Source: Bin87 sp965219925 (lineage in GTDB: Bacteria; Chloroflexota; Dehalococcoidia; Lucifugimonadales; UBA3495). Taken from it: 64,000 bases of DNA. Below are positions 26,339 to 35,547 of the stretch, in pieces. The notes beneath the pieces are model-generated. The model ran no database searches. It saw nothing but the letters and a program-made list of their open reading frames with translations, and had not been told where the DNA came from. A program made the position numbers and the translations under genes. Location of the stretch: assembly GCA_965219925.1 (NCBI GenBank), contig OZ244795.1, positions 4,154,001-4,218,000 of the forward strand, written 5' to 3'. Numbering within the stretch: the first letter of the stretch is position 1; each line of letters opens with the position of its first letter.

Positions 26339-28048
26339 CTACACGGTTAGGGCGCGCTTTCTCACCACCTCAATGCGGGCAGTCAGCACCGGGATTAACC
26401 GTTCCAGCTGTTCGCGCCGCACCTCACCCATGAGACAAATTTGCAGCCAGTTTCGTTCGCGCAGGTATCCGCTGGCGTAGGACGTGAAAAACCCGAACGC
26501 TTCCAGCGAACGCCCCAACTCGTCAGCGTCGATCTCATCCGGAGGCAGGGCGATGGTGGTAACTGCGCCGATGCTCTCGGACTCCGAGGCCACCAATTGC
26601 AAACCCATGTTGCGGAGTTGCTGCCGAACCCAGCGTCCGTCTGCATCGATCCGCGCCAGCAGCTCGTCGGATTGACGATCCAACCCGGCGGACAGGGCAG
26701 CGAGCATATTCGACGACAGTGTGAAGGGGACTGAACCGGCTTCACCCGTAGCGCAGTAAAGCCCCAGATCCAGGTACCGTGGCAGCGTTTTGTCCGGCGT
26801 GGGCATCTCGGAGCAGAACACCAGGGCCAGACCGGGATATGCGGCCAAACCCTTGCCGCTGGCGGCGGTGGCCAGCCAAACATCGCGAAGGTCGACCGGG
26901 ATGGCGCCCAGGCTGCTGATGCAGTCCAGCGCCAGGCGGGTGTCGTAGCGGCGGCAAATGGCTTTGAGGCGGGGTAAATCCGCCAGGGCGCCGGTGGAGG
27001 TTTCGCAGTGAACCGTCCACAACCAGCCGCCGGGCTGAGCGGCCACCGCCGCTTCAATCCTGTCATAGTCCAGCGGGTCGCCCCAACCGTGGAGTGCCCT
27101 GGAGTAGGTCATACCCATCCGGTCGGCGTGGTCGAACAGGCGTTGGCCGAACTCGCCGGCAGCAACGATAACGCCGGGAAGGTTGAGGCGCTTGAGTTGT
27201 GAGGCTGCCAGGTCGTTGGCCAGGGTCCCCGACCCGACGGTTACGGAGGCGTGGTTGGCGCCGGTAAGCTGGGTGAGATGGTTCCGCACGCTGCGCAGCA
27301 TCCGTGCGAACTCGGGGGCGCGGTGAGAAACCGGAGGTTGCTGGAACGCCCGCACCACGGACTGCGGCATGTCGACCGGCCCGGGGGTCAGGATAACTGG
27401 TTCATACGGAGGGCGATCCACCGCCTGGTGGAAAAGCCCGGGGAACTCGGCGCCAACGTTGCCAACGGGGCGATACATCGGCTGGTAGAGGGCGTCGTCG
27501 TCGCCGACCACCGGGCCGAACGGAATGAAACCGATGTGCCGATACAGCTGCTGTTGCGACACTCGCCCAGACATCACGACGTAATCGTAGCCACCGTTGT
27601 GGCAGTAGTGGGCCATCATGGTGAGCAGGCCCGGCAGGACGCGGGTGCGTCGCATACCGGGACGAACGGCGAGGAGGCGCACCTCGCAAAGGGAGGCTCC
27701 TTCGGCCTGGGGCAGATGCGATTCCAGGCGTCCCAGTTTCTCATCCAAGGAGAAGGGTCGGCGGTCGCGGACGCAAACCATACCCACCAGTTCATCGCCG
27801 CGGCGGCAGATGAAGTAGGTATTATCGCGGTGGAACCGGTCGACGAGTATCCCGTCGGAATTACCGGGATGTTGGGGCACCTCTTCAACGAAGGAGGTGT
27901 AATTGAGCTGAGCGATCTCGGCAAACTCCCAATCTTGGTCCGCTCGTTTGAAGACCAGAGAGTTTGTGTCGTCTCCGCGCTGGCTGGCGGACTCCGGGGA
28001 ATCCCACCGGGGCGCGGCGGTCGCAAATTCTCGTTTCGTTTCCGTCAT
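26339..28048 (-). CDS. Fusion of an N-acyltransferase (GNAT-like) and a class V aminotransferase
   Basis: This single 569-residue frame has two domains. Residues about 30-200 look like a GNAT/N-acyltransferase fold (FAEIAQLNYTSFVEE, NTYFICRRGDELVGMVCVRD, CEVRLLAVRPGMRRTRVLPGLLTMM, YRHIGFIPFG). Residues 215-569 are a class V PLP aminotransferase: LTPGPVDMP, SGTLANDL at 273-280, DCISSLGAIP with the cofactor aspartate near 375, and TAASGKGLAAYPG with the PLP lysine at 399, closest in style to 2-aminoethylphosphonate or alanine-glyoxylate transaminases. The fusion suggests transamination followed by N-acylation of the amine product. It is monocistronic. Confidence 0.85.
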   Translation of the reverse strand: MTETKREFATAAPRWDSPESASQRGDDTNSLVFKRADQDWEFAEIAQLNYTSFVEEVPQHPGNSDGILVDRFHRDNTYFICRRGDELVGMVCVRDRRPFSLDEKLGRLESHLPQAEGASLCEVRLLAVRPGMRRTRVLPGLLTMMAHYCHNGGYDYVVMSGRVSQQQLYRHIGFIPFGPVVGDDDALYQPMYRPVGNVGAEFPGLFHQAVDRPPYEPVILTPGPVDMPQSVVRAFQQPPVSHRAPEFARMLRSVRNHLTQLTGANHASVTVGSGTLANDLAASQLKRLNLPGVIVAAGEFGQRLFDHADRMGMTYSRALHGWGDPLDYDRIEAAVAAQPGGWLWTVHCETSTGALADLPRLKAICRRYDTRLALDCISSLGAIPVDLRDVWLATAASGKGLAAYPGLALVFCSEMPTPDKTLPRYLDLGLYCATGEAGSVPFTLSSNMLAALSAGLDRQSDELLARIDADGRWVRQQLRNMGLQLVASESESIGAVTTIALPPDEIDADELGRSLEAFGFFTSYASGYLRERNWLQICLMGEVRREQLERLIPVLTARIEVVRKRALTV

Positions 28049-28191
28049 AAGCGTTTCGGGGTTAACCGTTCCTGGCGCGGGTGGGTAGAGTGTGGCTGTT
28101 ATGAGCCGGATGTGGCGAGCAGCATTTATATTAAACCAAACCTCATTATGATGGTTCGTATCTTACAGCCGTTTTTACCATAATCTTACTA

Positions 28192-28221
28192 TTACACACC
28201 ATAGTAACGTTGCGCTATAAT
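28192..28221 (+). promoter_or_regulatory. Candidate promoter for the VOC gene
   Basis: TATAAT at 28216-28221 lies about 60 bp upstream of the ATG in an AT-rich stretch. A poor -35 (TTACAC, 28192-28197) is 18 bases upstream. Confidence 0.45.
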
Positions 28222-28281
28222 GCCGACAATATCGGCCTATGCACTATCGGGCCACGAAATCTTACGACAGGAGGTATGGTT

Positions 28282-28767
28282 ATGGGATACACACCCAAGC
28301 AACTGGGCCATCTGGTAATTAAAGTACGTGACATTGAGCGGAGTGTAGATTTCTACACCAACGTCCTGGGCTTGTCCGTGATGACGGCGCGCCCCGGCGG
28401 GATGACCTTCCTCTCCGCCAATACCACCATGTCCCATGAATTGGCCCTGGTTCCGCTGGGGATGGATGCCCCGGGGCCTGACGAACGGCGTGTCGGAATG
28501 GCGCACATGGCCTGGCAGATGAACTCTTTCCGCGACCTGAAGGAATTGTACCAGCGGTGCAAGGATCACGGTGTGCGGTTCAAGAGGCTGGGCGATCACG
28601 GTATCTCCATGGGCGTTTACATCTTTGACCCGGACGACAACGAAATCGAAATTTATTACGAAGCGCCGGAATCGGAGTGGGGCAACCGGGAGGGCTTCCT
28701 CTTTGAGGGCAACTTCCAGTGGCAGCTCGATCCCATCGAGGAACCGGTAGCCGCCGGCGACGATTAG
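28282..28767 (+). CDS. VOC-family (glyoxalase/extradiol dioxygenase-like) protein
   Basis: This 161-residue cytoplasmic metalloenzyme-fold protein has QLGHLVIKVRDIERSVDFYTNVLGL, with the first metal histidine, then MAHMAWQM, and FDPDDNEIEIYYE with the glutamate ligand. This is the paired beta-alpha-beta-beta-beta arrangement. The start chosen is the ATG at 28282, which has GGAGG at good spacing; an ATG two codons earlier is too close. A short inverted repeat follows at 28792-28818. The substrate is unknown. Confidence 0.85.
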   Translation: MGYTPKQLGHLVIKVRDIERSVDFYTNVLGLSVMTARPGGMTFLSANTTMSHELALVPLGMDAPGPDERRVGMAHMAWQMNSFRDLKELYQRCKDHGVRFKRLGDHGISMGVYIFDPDDNEIEIYYEAPESEWGNREGFLFEGNFQWQLDPIEEPVAAGDD

Positions 28768-28861
28768 TCGCATTGCCAGGTAATTTAGAGGCCGGAGCGT
28801 CACCCGCTGGCGCTCCGGTCCTGTATTTGCCAGTCTGACGGCCCAAACCGGCGAACGCAAC

Positions 28862-30442
28862 GTGACGAATTCTGCTGCACCAGTGGAACCCAGCTACGAC
28901 TACGTAATCGTCGGCAGCGGCATTGCCGGCCTGAACACGGCGCTCCTGGCGGCGCGCCACGGCAGCGTGTTGGTGGTCACCAAGGGCTTGATTGACGACT
29001 GCAACAGCCGTTATGCCCAGGGAGGCATCGCGGCGGCGGTTGGGCCCGGCGACTCTCCCAACCTGCACCAACGGGATACGCTGGATGCCGGAGCCGGCCT
29101 GTGCGATCCGGCAGCGGTCGGCGTCCTTACCGGCCAGGGGCCCGAGAGCATTGCCAGCCTGATCCAGTGGGGCGTGCCGTTCGATACCATTCACGGTCAG
29201 ATCGCCCTGGGCCGGGAGGGCGCCCACAGCGTCCCGCGGATCCTGCATGCCGGCGGCGATGCCACGGGCCGGCACATCGAGGACACGCTGGCCGACCGGG
29301 TGCGTGCGACCGCCGGTATAACCCTGCTGGAGTACACCCACGCCATTCGCATCTGCGTCGATGGCGGGGCGGTTCGCGGCGTGGAGACCCTGCATAGCAT
29401 GGACGGAAAGGTGCAGGTATTCCGGAGCTCGGTGGTGGTGGTCAGCACCGGCGGCGGCGGGCAACTCTACCGGTACACGACCAACCCGGAGGTGGCGACC
29501 GGCGACGGCGTGGCCCTGGCCTACCTGGCCGGCGCGGAAGTGATGGACATGGAGTTTTACCAGTTCCATCCCACCGCGTTGTGGCTTGAGGGCGCGCCCA
29601 CGTTCCTGCTGTCGGAGGCGATGCGAGGAGAGGGTGCGATTTTGCGCAACGCTGACGGCGTTCCCTTTATGACCGATTATCACCCGCTGGCAGACCTGGC
29701 GCCCCGGGATGTGGTTTCCCGCGCCATCGCCGACGAAATGGAACGGTTTGACGGCCAGCCGGTGTCGCTGGATATTTCTCACCTGCCGGCGGCGACGGTC
29801 CAGGGACGGTTCCCCACGATTTACGCCGAGTGTTTGCAGTACGGGCTGGATATTACCGGCGAGCCGATACCCGTGGCTCCCGCGGCCCACTACATGATGG
29901 GCGGCGTGCGCATCGACACCTGGGGGCGCACCAACGTGCCTGGCCTCTACGCCTGTGGTGAGGTGGCGTGTTCGGCGGTACACGGAGCCAACCGGCTGGC
30001 CAGCAACTCGCTGCTGGACACGCTGGTGTTTTCCCAACGGCTGGTTGACTCGACGCTGGGCGATGCGCCCGACTACGTGCCGCACCGAGAACCTGGCGAT
30101 TTCGTGCCCCGGACCCTGGAGGACAGGGCGATGGTTTGCGCCACCGTGCCGGGACGCAGCCGGGAGAATCTGCAAACCCTGATGTGGCGCAACGTGGGCA
30201 TTACTCGCAACGGTACCCGCCTGCTGCTGTCGGCGCGCATTTTGAACCTGTGGCAGCGTACGATGGGTTCCCCCGAGGCGGCCGCCGATTATGAGCTGCG
30301 GAACATGCTGGTGGTGGCCCGCCTGATAGTTGAGGCGGCATTGCAGCGGCGGGAGAGCCGTGGGGCGCATTACCGGGCCGACTTCCCGGAACCGTTGGCC
30401 GAGTGGCAGCGGCACATCGTGTTGAGCCTTGCCGGCCGGTGA
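28862..30442 (+). CDS. nadB: L-aspartate oxidase
   Basis: This 526-residue FAD enzyme oxidises L-aspartate to iminoaspartate in de novo NAD synthesis. Seen: dinucleotide-binding VIVGSGIAGLNTALLAAR (residues 16-33); NSRYAQGGIAAA; HSVPRILHAGGDATGRHIE; MEFYQFHPTALW; the catalytic AHYMMGGVRID; and the ANRLASNSLLDTLVF ending with the flavin loop. The C-terminal helical domain (about 430-526) is present. The start is a GTG at 28862. nadA and nadC are not in the window. Confidence 0.93.
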   Translation: MTNSAAPVEPSYDYVIVGSGIAGLNTALLAARHGSVLVVTKGLIDDCNSRYAQGGIAAAVGPGDSPNLHQRDTLDAGAGLCDPAAVGVLTGQGPESIASLIQWGVPFDTIHGQIALGREGAHSVPRILHAGGDATGRHIEDTLADRVRATAGITLLEYTHAIRICVDGGAVRGVETLHSMDGKVQVFRSSVVVVSTGGGGQLYRYTTNPEVATGDGVALAYLAGAEVMDMEFYQFHPTALWLEGAPTFLLSEAMRGEGAILRNADGVPFMTDYHPLADLAPRDVVSRAIADEMERFDGQPVSLDISHLPAATVQGRFPTIYAECLQYGLDITGEPIPVAPAAHYMMGGVRIDTWGRTNVPGLYACGEVACSAVHGANRLASNSLLDTLVFSQRLVDSTLGDAPDYVPHREPGDFVPRTLEDRAMVCATVPGRSRENLQTLMWRNVGITRNGTRLLLSARILNLWQRTMGSPEAAADYELRNMLVVARLIVEAALQRRESRGAHYRADFPEPLAEWQRHIVLSLAGR

Positions 30443-30448
30443 AGCATC

Positions 30449-30579
30449 TGTCATCGCGAGCGTAGCGTGGCAATCTCGTCGCCGCAGCAATGGTGGTTTG
30501 CCGACGTGTACTCAACCTCAACGAGATTGCCACGTGGTTCGACAGGCTCACCATGAGCGGCTGCGCTCCTCGCAATGAG
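30449..30579. repeat. Dispersed palindromic repeat, copy R3
   Basis: The left arm is TGTCATCGCGAGCGTAGCGT, followed by the shared core (GCAATGGTGGTTTGCCGACG, CTCAACCTCAACGAGATTGC). The right arm is of the GGTTCGACAGGCTCACCATG type and ends CGCAATGAG. Confidence 0.85.
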
Positions 30580-30641
30580 GGGGCGTTGCGAATTTCACCC
30601 TCACCCCAACCCTCTCCCATCGAGGGAGAGGGGGCCTGCCG

Positions 30642-30676
30642 TTTTACATCGATGGACAGGATGGACAGGATTTTGG
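30642..30676 (+). repeat. ACAGGAT repeat without gene
   Basis: TTTTACATCGATGGACAGGA followed by TGGACAGGATTTTGG. It is preceded by the CCCTCTCCC hairpin family at 30600-30632. Confidence 0.85.
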
Positions 30677-30808
30677 GCCGTGGTTCGTTGCGGGATTGCC
30701 ACGTCGCTTTGCTCCTCGCAATGACAAAGTGGGTACGCGTGAGTGACAGGGGGTGGTTGACTGGCCGGATGAACGGTTTGTAGGCTGAAGAAAATCCAAA
30801 AACCAGAT

Positions 30809-30854
30809 AGCCGGTGGGACTGACCTGATGCCGGGTCGGTCGCGCCGGCTTTTT
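30809..30854 (+). terminator. Two-tiered terminator just before the phage-like block
   Basis: The outer stem is AGCCGG (30809-30814) / CCGGCT (30845-30850); the inner stem is GACTGACC (30818-30825) / GGTCGGTC (30834-30841); then TTTTT. It lies 45 bp upstream of the prohead protease start and insulates it from the nadB side. Confidence 0.7.
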
Positions 30855-30898
30855 GCACAGCGCTTCGACCCCTCGCTGCACCGGCTGGGGAGGTCGAA

Positions 30899-31630
30899 AT
30901 GATCAACACGCAATTGGGACGCGACCGGTGGCCGTCGGTGGTGGCGCCGTCGGTTATCGGGCCTTTGGATTCGCGGGCGGAGCTGTTGCGGGCGCTGGAC
31001 GCCTTCCGCCGCGGCGTCGCCGGCGCTCCGGTGGTGTGTAAGGGGTCGCCCGGTATGCCGCAGATTGGAGAAAACGCCCCGTCGGTAAACGGCGCCGGGA
31101 GCTACACTCGGCATTCTCCAGCGGACGGGATTCCGTCGGAGGGCGCTCGGTTAACGGTGGTCGCCTCGACGGACGATGCCGACCGGCACGGCGATACGGT
31201 GGCCCTGGACGGCTGGCAACTGGACAACTACCGAAGGAATCCGGTGCTGCTGTGGGCGCACGATTACGGACAACCCCCCATCGGGCGGGCATCGGAGTTG
31301 TGGCGCGACGGCCATGCGCTGGTGGCCCGCATGGAGTTTGCGCCGACCCGGTTCGCCCAGGAAGTTGAGGGACTGTACCGGCAGGGGTATCAGCGTGGCG
31401 TGTCGGTTGGGTTCAGGCCCGTGCGGTTCGAGGAGCGGCGCGACCTGCGAAGCGGCGCCCTGCTGGGCATCCGGTTTCTGGAACAGGAGCTGCTGGAGAT
31501 AAGCGCGGTGCCCGTTCCGGCCAACGGGGCAGCCCTGCTGCAAACCAACGGCTCCGCACACGCTGACCCGGCGTCGCCCGCGGCATCGCTGGTTTCGTTG
31601 CTGCGAACCTGGCGCGGCGCGGCGTGCTGA
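30899..31630 (+). CDS. HK97-family prohead protease
   Basis: This 243-residue serine protease processes capsid precursor. The core (about residues 78-220) shows DRHGDTVALDGW, NPVLLWAHDYGQPPIG with the catalytic histidine, RGVSVGFRPVRF with the catalytic serine, and LLEISAVPVPANGAALL, the standard ending. The N-terminal 75 residues are an additional unrecognised segment. The ATG at 30899 follows GGGGAGG. The major capsid gene comes next after a repeat block. No terminase or portal precedes it here; they are at 47.6-50.4 kb. Confidence 0.93.
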   Translation: MINTQLGRDRWPSVVAPSVIGPLDSRAELLRALDAFRRGVAGAPVVCKGSPGMPQIGENAPSVNGAGSYTRHSPADGIPSEGARLTVVASTDDADRHGDTVALDGWQLDNYRRNPVLLWAHDYGQPPIGRASELWRDGHALVARMEFAPTRFAQEVEGLYRQGYQRGVSVGFRPVRFEERRDLRSGALLGIRFLEQELLEISAVPVPANGAALLQTNGSAHADPASPAASLVSLLRTWRGAAC

Positions 31631-31672
31631 CCGCCTTTGTCATTGGGATCGCAGCGTGGGGGTGGGGACGGG

Positions 31673-31788
31673 TTTTTACCGGGATGAACAGGATGGACGG
31701 GATGGACAGGATTTTTGGGTGTTACGTGTAACGGTATTGCCACGTCCTTCGACAGGCTCAGGATGAGCGGAAATTCCTCGGAATGACA
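31673..31788 (+). repeat. Composite dispersed repeat C1
   Basis: An ACAGGAT block (31673-31717) is followed by GTTACGTGTAACGGTATTGC and the half-arm CCTTCGACAGGCTCAGGATG ending GGAATGACA. The same composite lies at 37787-37906 in the same orientation, bracketing the capsid-to-tail block. Confidence 0.8.
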
Positions 31789-31847
31789 ATGGGGGCTGTG
31801 CCCCTGGCAATGACAATTGAAATGAAACGCAAAGGAGTTTTGCAAAT

Positions 31848-33185
31848 ATGACTCTATCTAACTGGGAAATGGAAACCATCAAAAACGAAGTGGCCGAGGT
31901 GCGCGAGTTTTACCGTCAACGCCTCGACGCCGACCTGCCCCCGCTGCAGGAAGAGATCAGGCGGTTGAGCCAGGCCGTGGCCGATATTACGGAACGCCGC
32001 CGCGAGGCCGAGCGTCAGCAGGTATTGGCTCATTACAACGGAGGGGTCGGGAGCGCCGAGCGCGCGGTGGTTCCCTTCGGCAAGTATCAGGGGATGGACG
32101 CACTGGACCTGGCCTGCGTGCGCAGTGTATTGGCAGCGCAGCAGCGGGAACCGGGCGACGCCGATTCGCGGTCGCTGGAAGCATGGCAGGACAACCTGAA
32201 GGCGGCAATGGACAGCGCCACCGCCAGCCGGGGAGATGAACTTGTGCCCACGGCAGAAGCAGCCACATTGTGGGCCGACGTCAATCTGGACACGCACGTA
32301 GCGGCCCTGTTCCCGCGAGTGGACATGCCCACCAACCCGTTCCAGATCCCGTTGCAACTGGGCGACGTGTCCTGGTATCCGGGCACCGAAAACACCGCCA
32401 CCACCGATACGGCTTTGTCCACGGCCCGCCAGACCCTTACCGCGTATGAGCTGGTGGCCGAAGTTCCCTGGTCGCTGACCCTGGACGAGGATGCGGTGAT
32501 CGCCATGGCCGGCGAGGTGCGCAGTACGCTGGTTCGCAACGCGGTGGAAGTGATCGACGACGTGCTGCTCAACGCGGATACGACGGCGGTCAACAACATC
32601 AACGCTGACACGGCCACTATCGCGGCGTCGGACGCCGGCAAGGGACACTGGCTGGTTGGGTTCGACGGCCTGCTGCACCTGCCGCTGGTCGACAACACGG
32701 CGCAGGGCAACGACCACGGTGATGCTCCCGACGCCGATATGTACAACGAGGCGCGCGGGCTGCTGGGCAAGTATGGGGTGCGTCCGTCGGAGCTGGCTTA
32801 CATCGTGGACGTGAGCACCTACATCAAGTCGCTGGCCGCAGAGGAGTTCCGCACGCTGGACAAACTGGGGCCACAGGCGACCATCCTGAATGGGCAGCTG
32901 GCGCAGGTGGACGGCATACCGGTCATCGTGTCCGAGCAGATGGCCAAATCGGATGTGGACGGCAAGGTTACTTCGGGCGGGACCAATGCCAAAGGCCGGC
33001 TGCTGCTGGTGAACCGTTCCCAGTGGCGGTTGGGGTTCCGGCGGGAGCTGATGATCGAAACCACCCGCGACATTCAGAAACGCCAGAACATCATGGTGGT
33101 CAGTATGCGGCTGGCTTTCATGGAGCGCACGGGCAACCGGGGAGCCGCCACCCACACCGCGCTGCAATACAACATCACGGTGTAG
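31848..33185 (+). CDS. HK97-type major capsid protein
   Basis: This 445-residue virion shell subunit has residues 1-60 forming a charged coiled coil (EVREFYRQRLDADLPPLQEE...), the delta/scaffold domain removed by the protease. The HK97-fold body follows, with TAEAATLWADVNLDTHVAALFPRVD, ELVAEVPWSLTLDEDAV, FDGLLHLPLVDN, AYIVDVSTYIKS and the ending RRELMIETTRDIQKRQNIMV, the usual P-domain strand. There are no stops or frameshifts. AAAGGAG precedes the ATG. Order protease-capsid-connector is canonical. Confidence 0.92.
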   Translation: MTLSNWEMETIKNEVAEVREFYRQRLDADLPPLQEEIRRLSQAVADITERRREAERQQVLAHYNGGVGSAERAVVPFGKYQGMDALDLACVRSVLAAQQREPGDADSRSLEAWQDNLKAAMDSATASRGDELVPTAEAATLWADVNLDTHVAALFPRVDMPTNPFQIPLQLGDVSWYPGTENTATTDTALSTARQTLTAYELVAEVPWSLTLDEDAVIAMAGEVRSTLVRNAVEVIDDVLLNADTTAVNNINADTATIAASDAGKGHWLVGFDGLLHLPLVDNTAQGNDHGDAPDADMYNEARGLLGKYGVRPSELAYIVDVSTYIKSLAAEEFRTLDKLGPQATILNGQLAQVDGIPVIVSEQMAKSDVDGKVTSGGTNAKGRLLLVNRSQWRLGFRRELMIETTRDIQKRQNIMVVSMRLAFMERTGNRGAATHTALQYNITV

Positions 33186-33277
33186 CGGCGGTGCGACGCC
33201 CTGAGTTCAAAGCCTTTACCGGCGGGTCTATCTGAAGCAAACGATGGGTCCAAGACAACGCAATCTGGAGGAATTGG

Positions 33278-34144
33278 ATGGCAAACGCATACGCAGACCT
33301 GGCAACTCTCAAGTCGGCGTCGCTGCTGAACGTTGCGGTGGATGACTTCGACGACCGGCTGCTGGGTCTGCTGGGGAGCGCCTCGCGGTGGATTGATGGC
33401 TACTGCGACCGGCATTTTGCGGCGCGACACGCTCGGCTTACTTTCGATGGTTCTGGCGATGGTTCCGGAGGCGATTCGCTGGCGGTACCCGACCTGATCG
33501 AAGTCAGTTCCATCAGCGTCGGTTTGGGTTCGGGTCGCCGGAGCGAGTGGTCGGCGGATGACTGGACGTTGTACCCGCTGAATGCGGAACCGGATGAGCC
33601 GTGGGGCCGGCCTTACACGCGAATCAAGGTGGCCGCCGGTTCGACGCGGCGTTTCGTGCCAGGTCCCGGCGCCGTGATCGTCGATGGCGTTTGGGGTTAC
33701 AACAGACGCCTGGTCGATAGCGGTTGGCTGGTGGCCGACATGGCTCCGGTGGGATCGGGGGACACCAGCATCGCCGCGGCCGCCGGCAACGGAGTGTCGC
33801 CGTTGGCAATTTCAGCCGGACACACCATCCGGATTGACGACGAACAGCTCTATGTAACCAGCGTGGACCGCGGTGTCGCCGCCGCCACGCTTGGGGTGGA
33901 AAGGGGGGTCAACGGCACGTCGGCGGCGGCTCATGCCAGCGGACAGGCCGCGTCGCTGTTTCGCTATCCCGACGCCGTGGCCGAGGCATGTTTGCTGCTG
34001 GCATCCCGCTGGTGGCGGCAGCGGGATGCTGCGCCGTTTTCGGCGGCTGTGGAACAGCAGGTCGGCGAGTCCGCCGGCGTTGACCGCGCGGTGCAAGGGT
34101 TGCTGGAGCCGTTCCTGCGTCGGACGGCGGCCCTGGGGGTTTAG
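33278..34144 (+). CDS. Phage head-tail connector (gp6-like adaptor) with insertion
   Basis: This 288-residue protein has an N-terminus (YADLATLKSASLLNVAVDDFDDRLLGLLGSASRWIDGYCDRHF) that matches the helical start of HK97 gp6-like connectors that ring the portal. The C-terminal DAVAEACLLLASRWWRQRDAAPF is the closing helix. Between them lies about 190 residues with a GDTSIAAAAGNGVSPLAISAGHTIRIDDEQLYVTSV beta-rich insert, so it is longer than a typical 100-residue connector. The next gene starts 2 bases after its stop. Confidence 0.75.
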   Translation: MANAYADLATLKSASLLNVAVDDFDDRLLGLLGSASRWIDGYCDRHFAARHARLTFDGSGDGSGGDSLAVPDLIEVSSISVGLGSGRRSEWSADDWTLYPLNAEPDEPWGRPYTRIKVAAGSTRRFVPGPGAVIVDGVWGYNRRLVDSGWLVADMAPVGSGDTSIAAAAGNGVSPLAISAGHTIRIDDEQLYVTSVDRGVAAATLGVERGVNGTSAAAHASGQAASLFRYPDAVAEACLLLASRWWRQRDAAPFSAAVEQQVGESAGVDRAVQGLLEPFLRRTAALGV

Positions 34145-34146
34145 GT

Positions 34147-34572
34147 ATGCCGAGGATAGCCGCCGCCAGCCGCAGTTACCTGGCGGTCGCGGACGCCGCC
34201 GGAATGATGCGCGACCTGTCGCCCTGGTTGGAGAGCGTCAGTCCGCTGGGGAAGGTGGTGGGTTGGCTGGACGCCACCGGATTGAACGATGTGGCGGGCA
34301 GGACGATGTCGGCGACGGAAACGGCCCAGGAATTTGAGGTATCGGGCCGGTGGGACGATGCGCCCGAATCCAGCCCCGACGCCGTCCTGTCGTCCATCGT
34401 GGGCCGGCCGGTAGCAGTGCAATACGGGCCGGCCGGAAGCGCTCCGGGACAACGCCGGGTGGCGGGAAGGTTCGTCTGCCTGTCGTACCAAATCTCCAGC
34501 CGGTCGGGTCATCCGGTACGGTTCGAGGCGCGGTTCCGGCAGGATGGCCCGGTTGCGTTGGAGGTGTGGTAG
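34147..34572 (+). CDS. Small phage-like structural protein (tail-tube candidate)
   Basis: This 141-residue beta-rich protein contains MRDLSPWLESVSPLGKVVGWLDATGLND, ETAQEFEVSGRWDDAP and ISSRSGHPVRFEARFRQDGPV. The 'DLSPWLESVS' beginning and 'FEARFRQDG' ending resemble small tail-tube-type proteins of siphophages, but no family is certain. It is tightly coupled to the connector gene. Confidence 0.5.
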   Translation: MPRIAAASRSYLAVADAAGMMRDLSPWLESVSPLGKVVGWLDATGLNDVAGRTMSATETAQEFEVSGRWDDAPESSPDAVLSSIVGRPVAVQYGPAGSAPGQRRVAGRFVCLSYQISSRSGHPVRFEARFRQDGPVALEVW

Positions 34573-34606
34573 GGATCAACGGTAAGTCCGTAGCCGGCTA
34601 ATCCTG

Positions 34607-34768
34607 TCACTCCACGTGGCTGCGGGAGTCGCGATTGGCGTCTTTCAATTCTTTTAAAATCTGCCTTAGCTCGCTCGAATTCCGCAGCACCACCCACAGT
34701 GTTAACATCAGCAGGAGACAAATGAAAGTCAACCAAGCATAAAGCGCGTAGTCTTCACCGGCAGTCAT
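34607..34768 (-). CDS. 53-residue single-pass membrane protein next to the VWA gene
   Basis: The ATG at 34768 opens a 53-codon frame with one clear membrane helix (AWLTFICLLLMLTLWVVL, residues 10-27), followed by a polar helical tail (SSELRQILKELKDANRDSR). It is on the strand of the VWA gene, 62 bp downstream of it, so it is probably the second gene of that small operon. The family is unknown. Confidence 0.5.
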   Translation of the reverse strand: MTAGEDYALYAWLTFICLLLMLTLWVVLRNSSELRQILKELKDANRDSRSHVE

Positions 34769-34830
34769 AGCAAGATCGAATGGCGGAGGCCAATTGCGAC
34801 AGTATCGCAGATGACGGCATTACGCGCAAT

Positions 34831-35547
34831 TTAGTACGCCGGTATGAAACTGCCGCCAGTAGCATCAGCAAGAAGTTGGAGCATCTGTTCGTCCGCATCA
34901 GCTCCGAAAGCGACGGTATCTACTGGGACCGCCGATTGCACCAAGTCGTCAATCGTTGCTTGGTAGACCTCGAAATCGGTAGCCAAACCGTCTGACATGA
35001 GCACGATCCGGTTCTCCCGGCAGACGGTTTTGCTGAAAAGGAGCCAGCGGGATTGTTCCTGGCATAGGGGTCGGTCCGGGAGCATTCGCTGAGCTTCCTG
35101 CAAAGCCGTAAACATGGCGGTTCTACCACTTTGAGCGGCAAAAGATGGAATTGCGGTGTCCCAGGGCGCTGTGTCAGGTTCAGTGAAGTCAAACAGCAAC
35201 TGAGCTTCGTCACCAAACATCAGCAACGCTATTTCGCTATTGTCGGTAGGTTTGTTGGCTAGTTCACGCAATGCCTCGTGCAACGGCGACAATTTGTCCA
35301 TCATGCTATCGGAATCGTCCACCACGTAAACAACCATTGCATCATCGGTAAGCAGTGCTGGTAGGACGGCCTGAATTGGAGCCGGCACACCACTGACGAT
35401 CCCGTCCGATTCATTGAGAACGTACCCGGCGCCGATGATAAGCAGCGCTAGCAACAGGAGGAGGAGCAGTATCCAGGGCCATTTTCGACGACGATTTGGA
35501 CCCCCAGGCTCTTGTGAAAGCCAAAGTACGCTGGGGTTATCAATCAT
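34831..35547 (-). CDS. Membrane-anchored VWA-domain protein
   Basis: This 238-residue protein has an N-terminal cytosolic stretch and a TM segment (WPWILLLLLLLALLIIGAGYVL, about residues 24-45). An extracytoplasmic von Willebrand A domain follows (about 70-230), with MIDAS YVVDDSDSM, the later threonine region SGRTAMFTAL, and VLMSDGLATDF. It binds a metal ion and probably a partner protein. The start is the ATG at 35547. It lies antisense within the phage-like block, between two virion genes, as an inserted cargo gene would. Confidence 0.85.
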   Translation of the reverse strand: MIDNPSVLWLSQEPGGPNRRRKWPWILLLLLLLALLIIGAGYVLNESDGIVSGVPAPIQAVLPALLTDDAMVVYVVDDSDSMMDKLSPLHEALRELANKPTDNSEIALLMFGDEAQLLFDFTEPDTAPWDTAIPSFAAQSGRTAMFTALQEAQRMLPDRPLCQEQSRWLLFSKTVCRENRIVLMSDGLATDFEVYQATIDDLVQSAVPVDTVAFGADADEQMLQLLADATGGSFIPAY

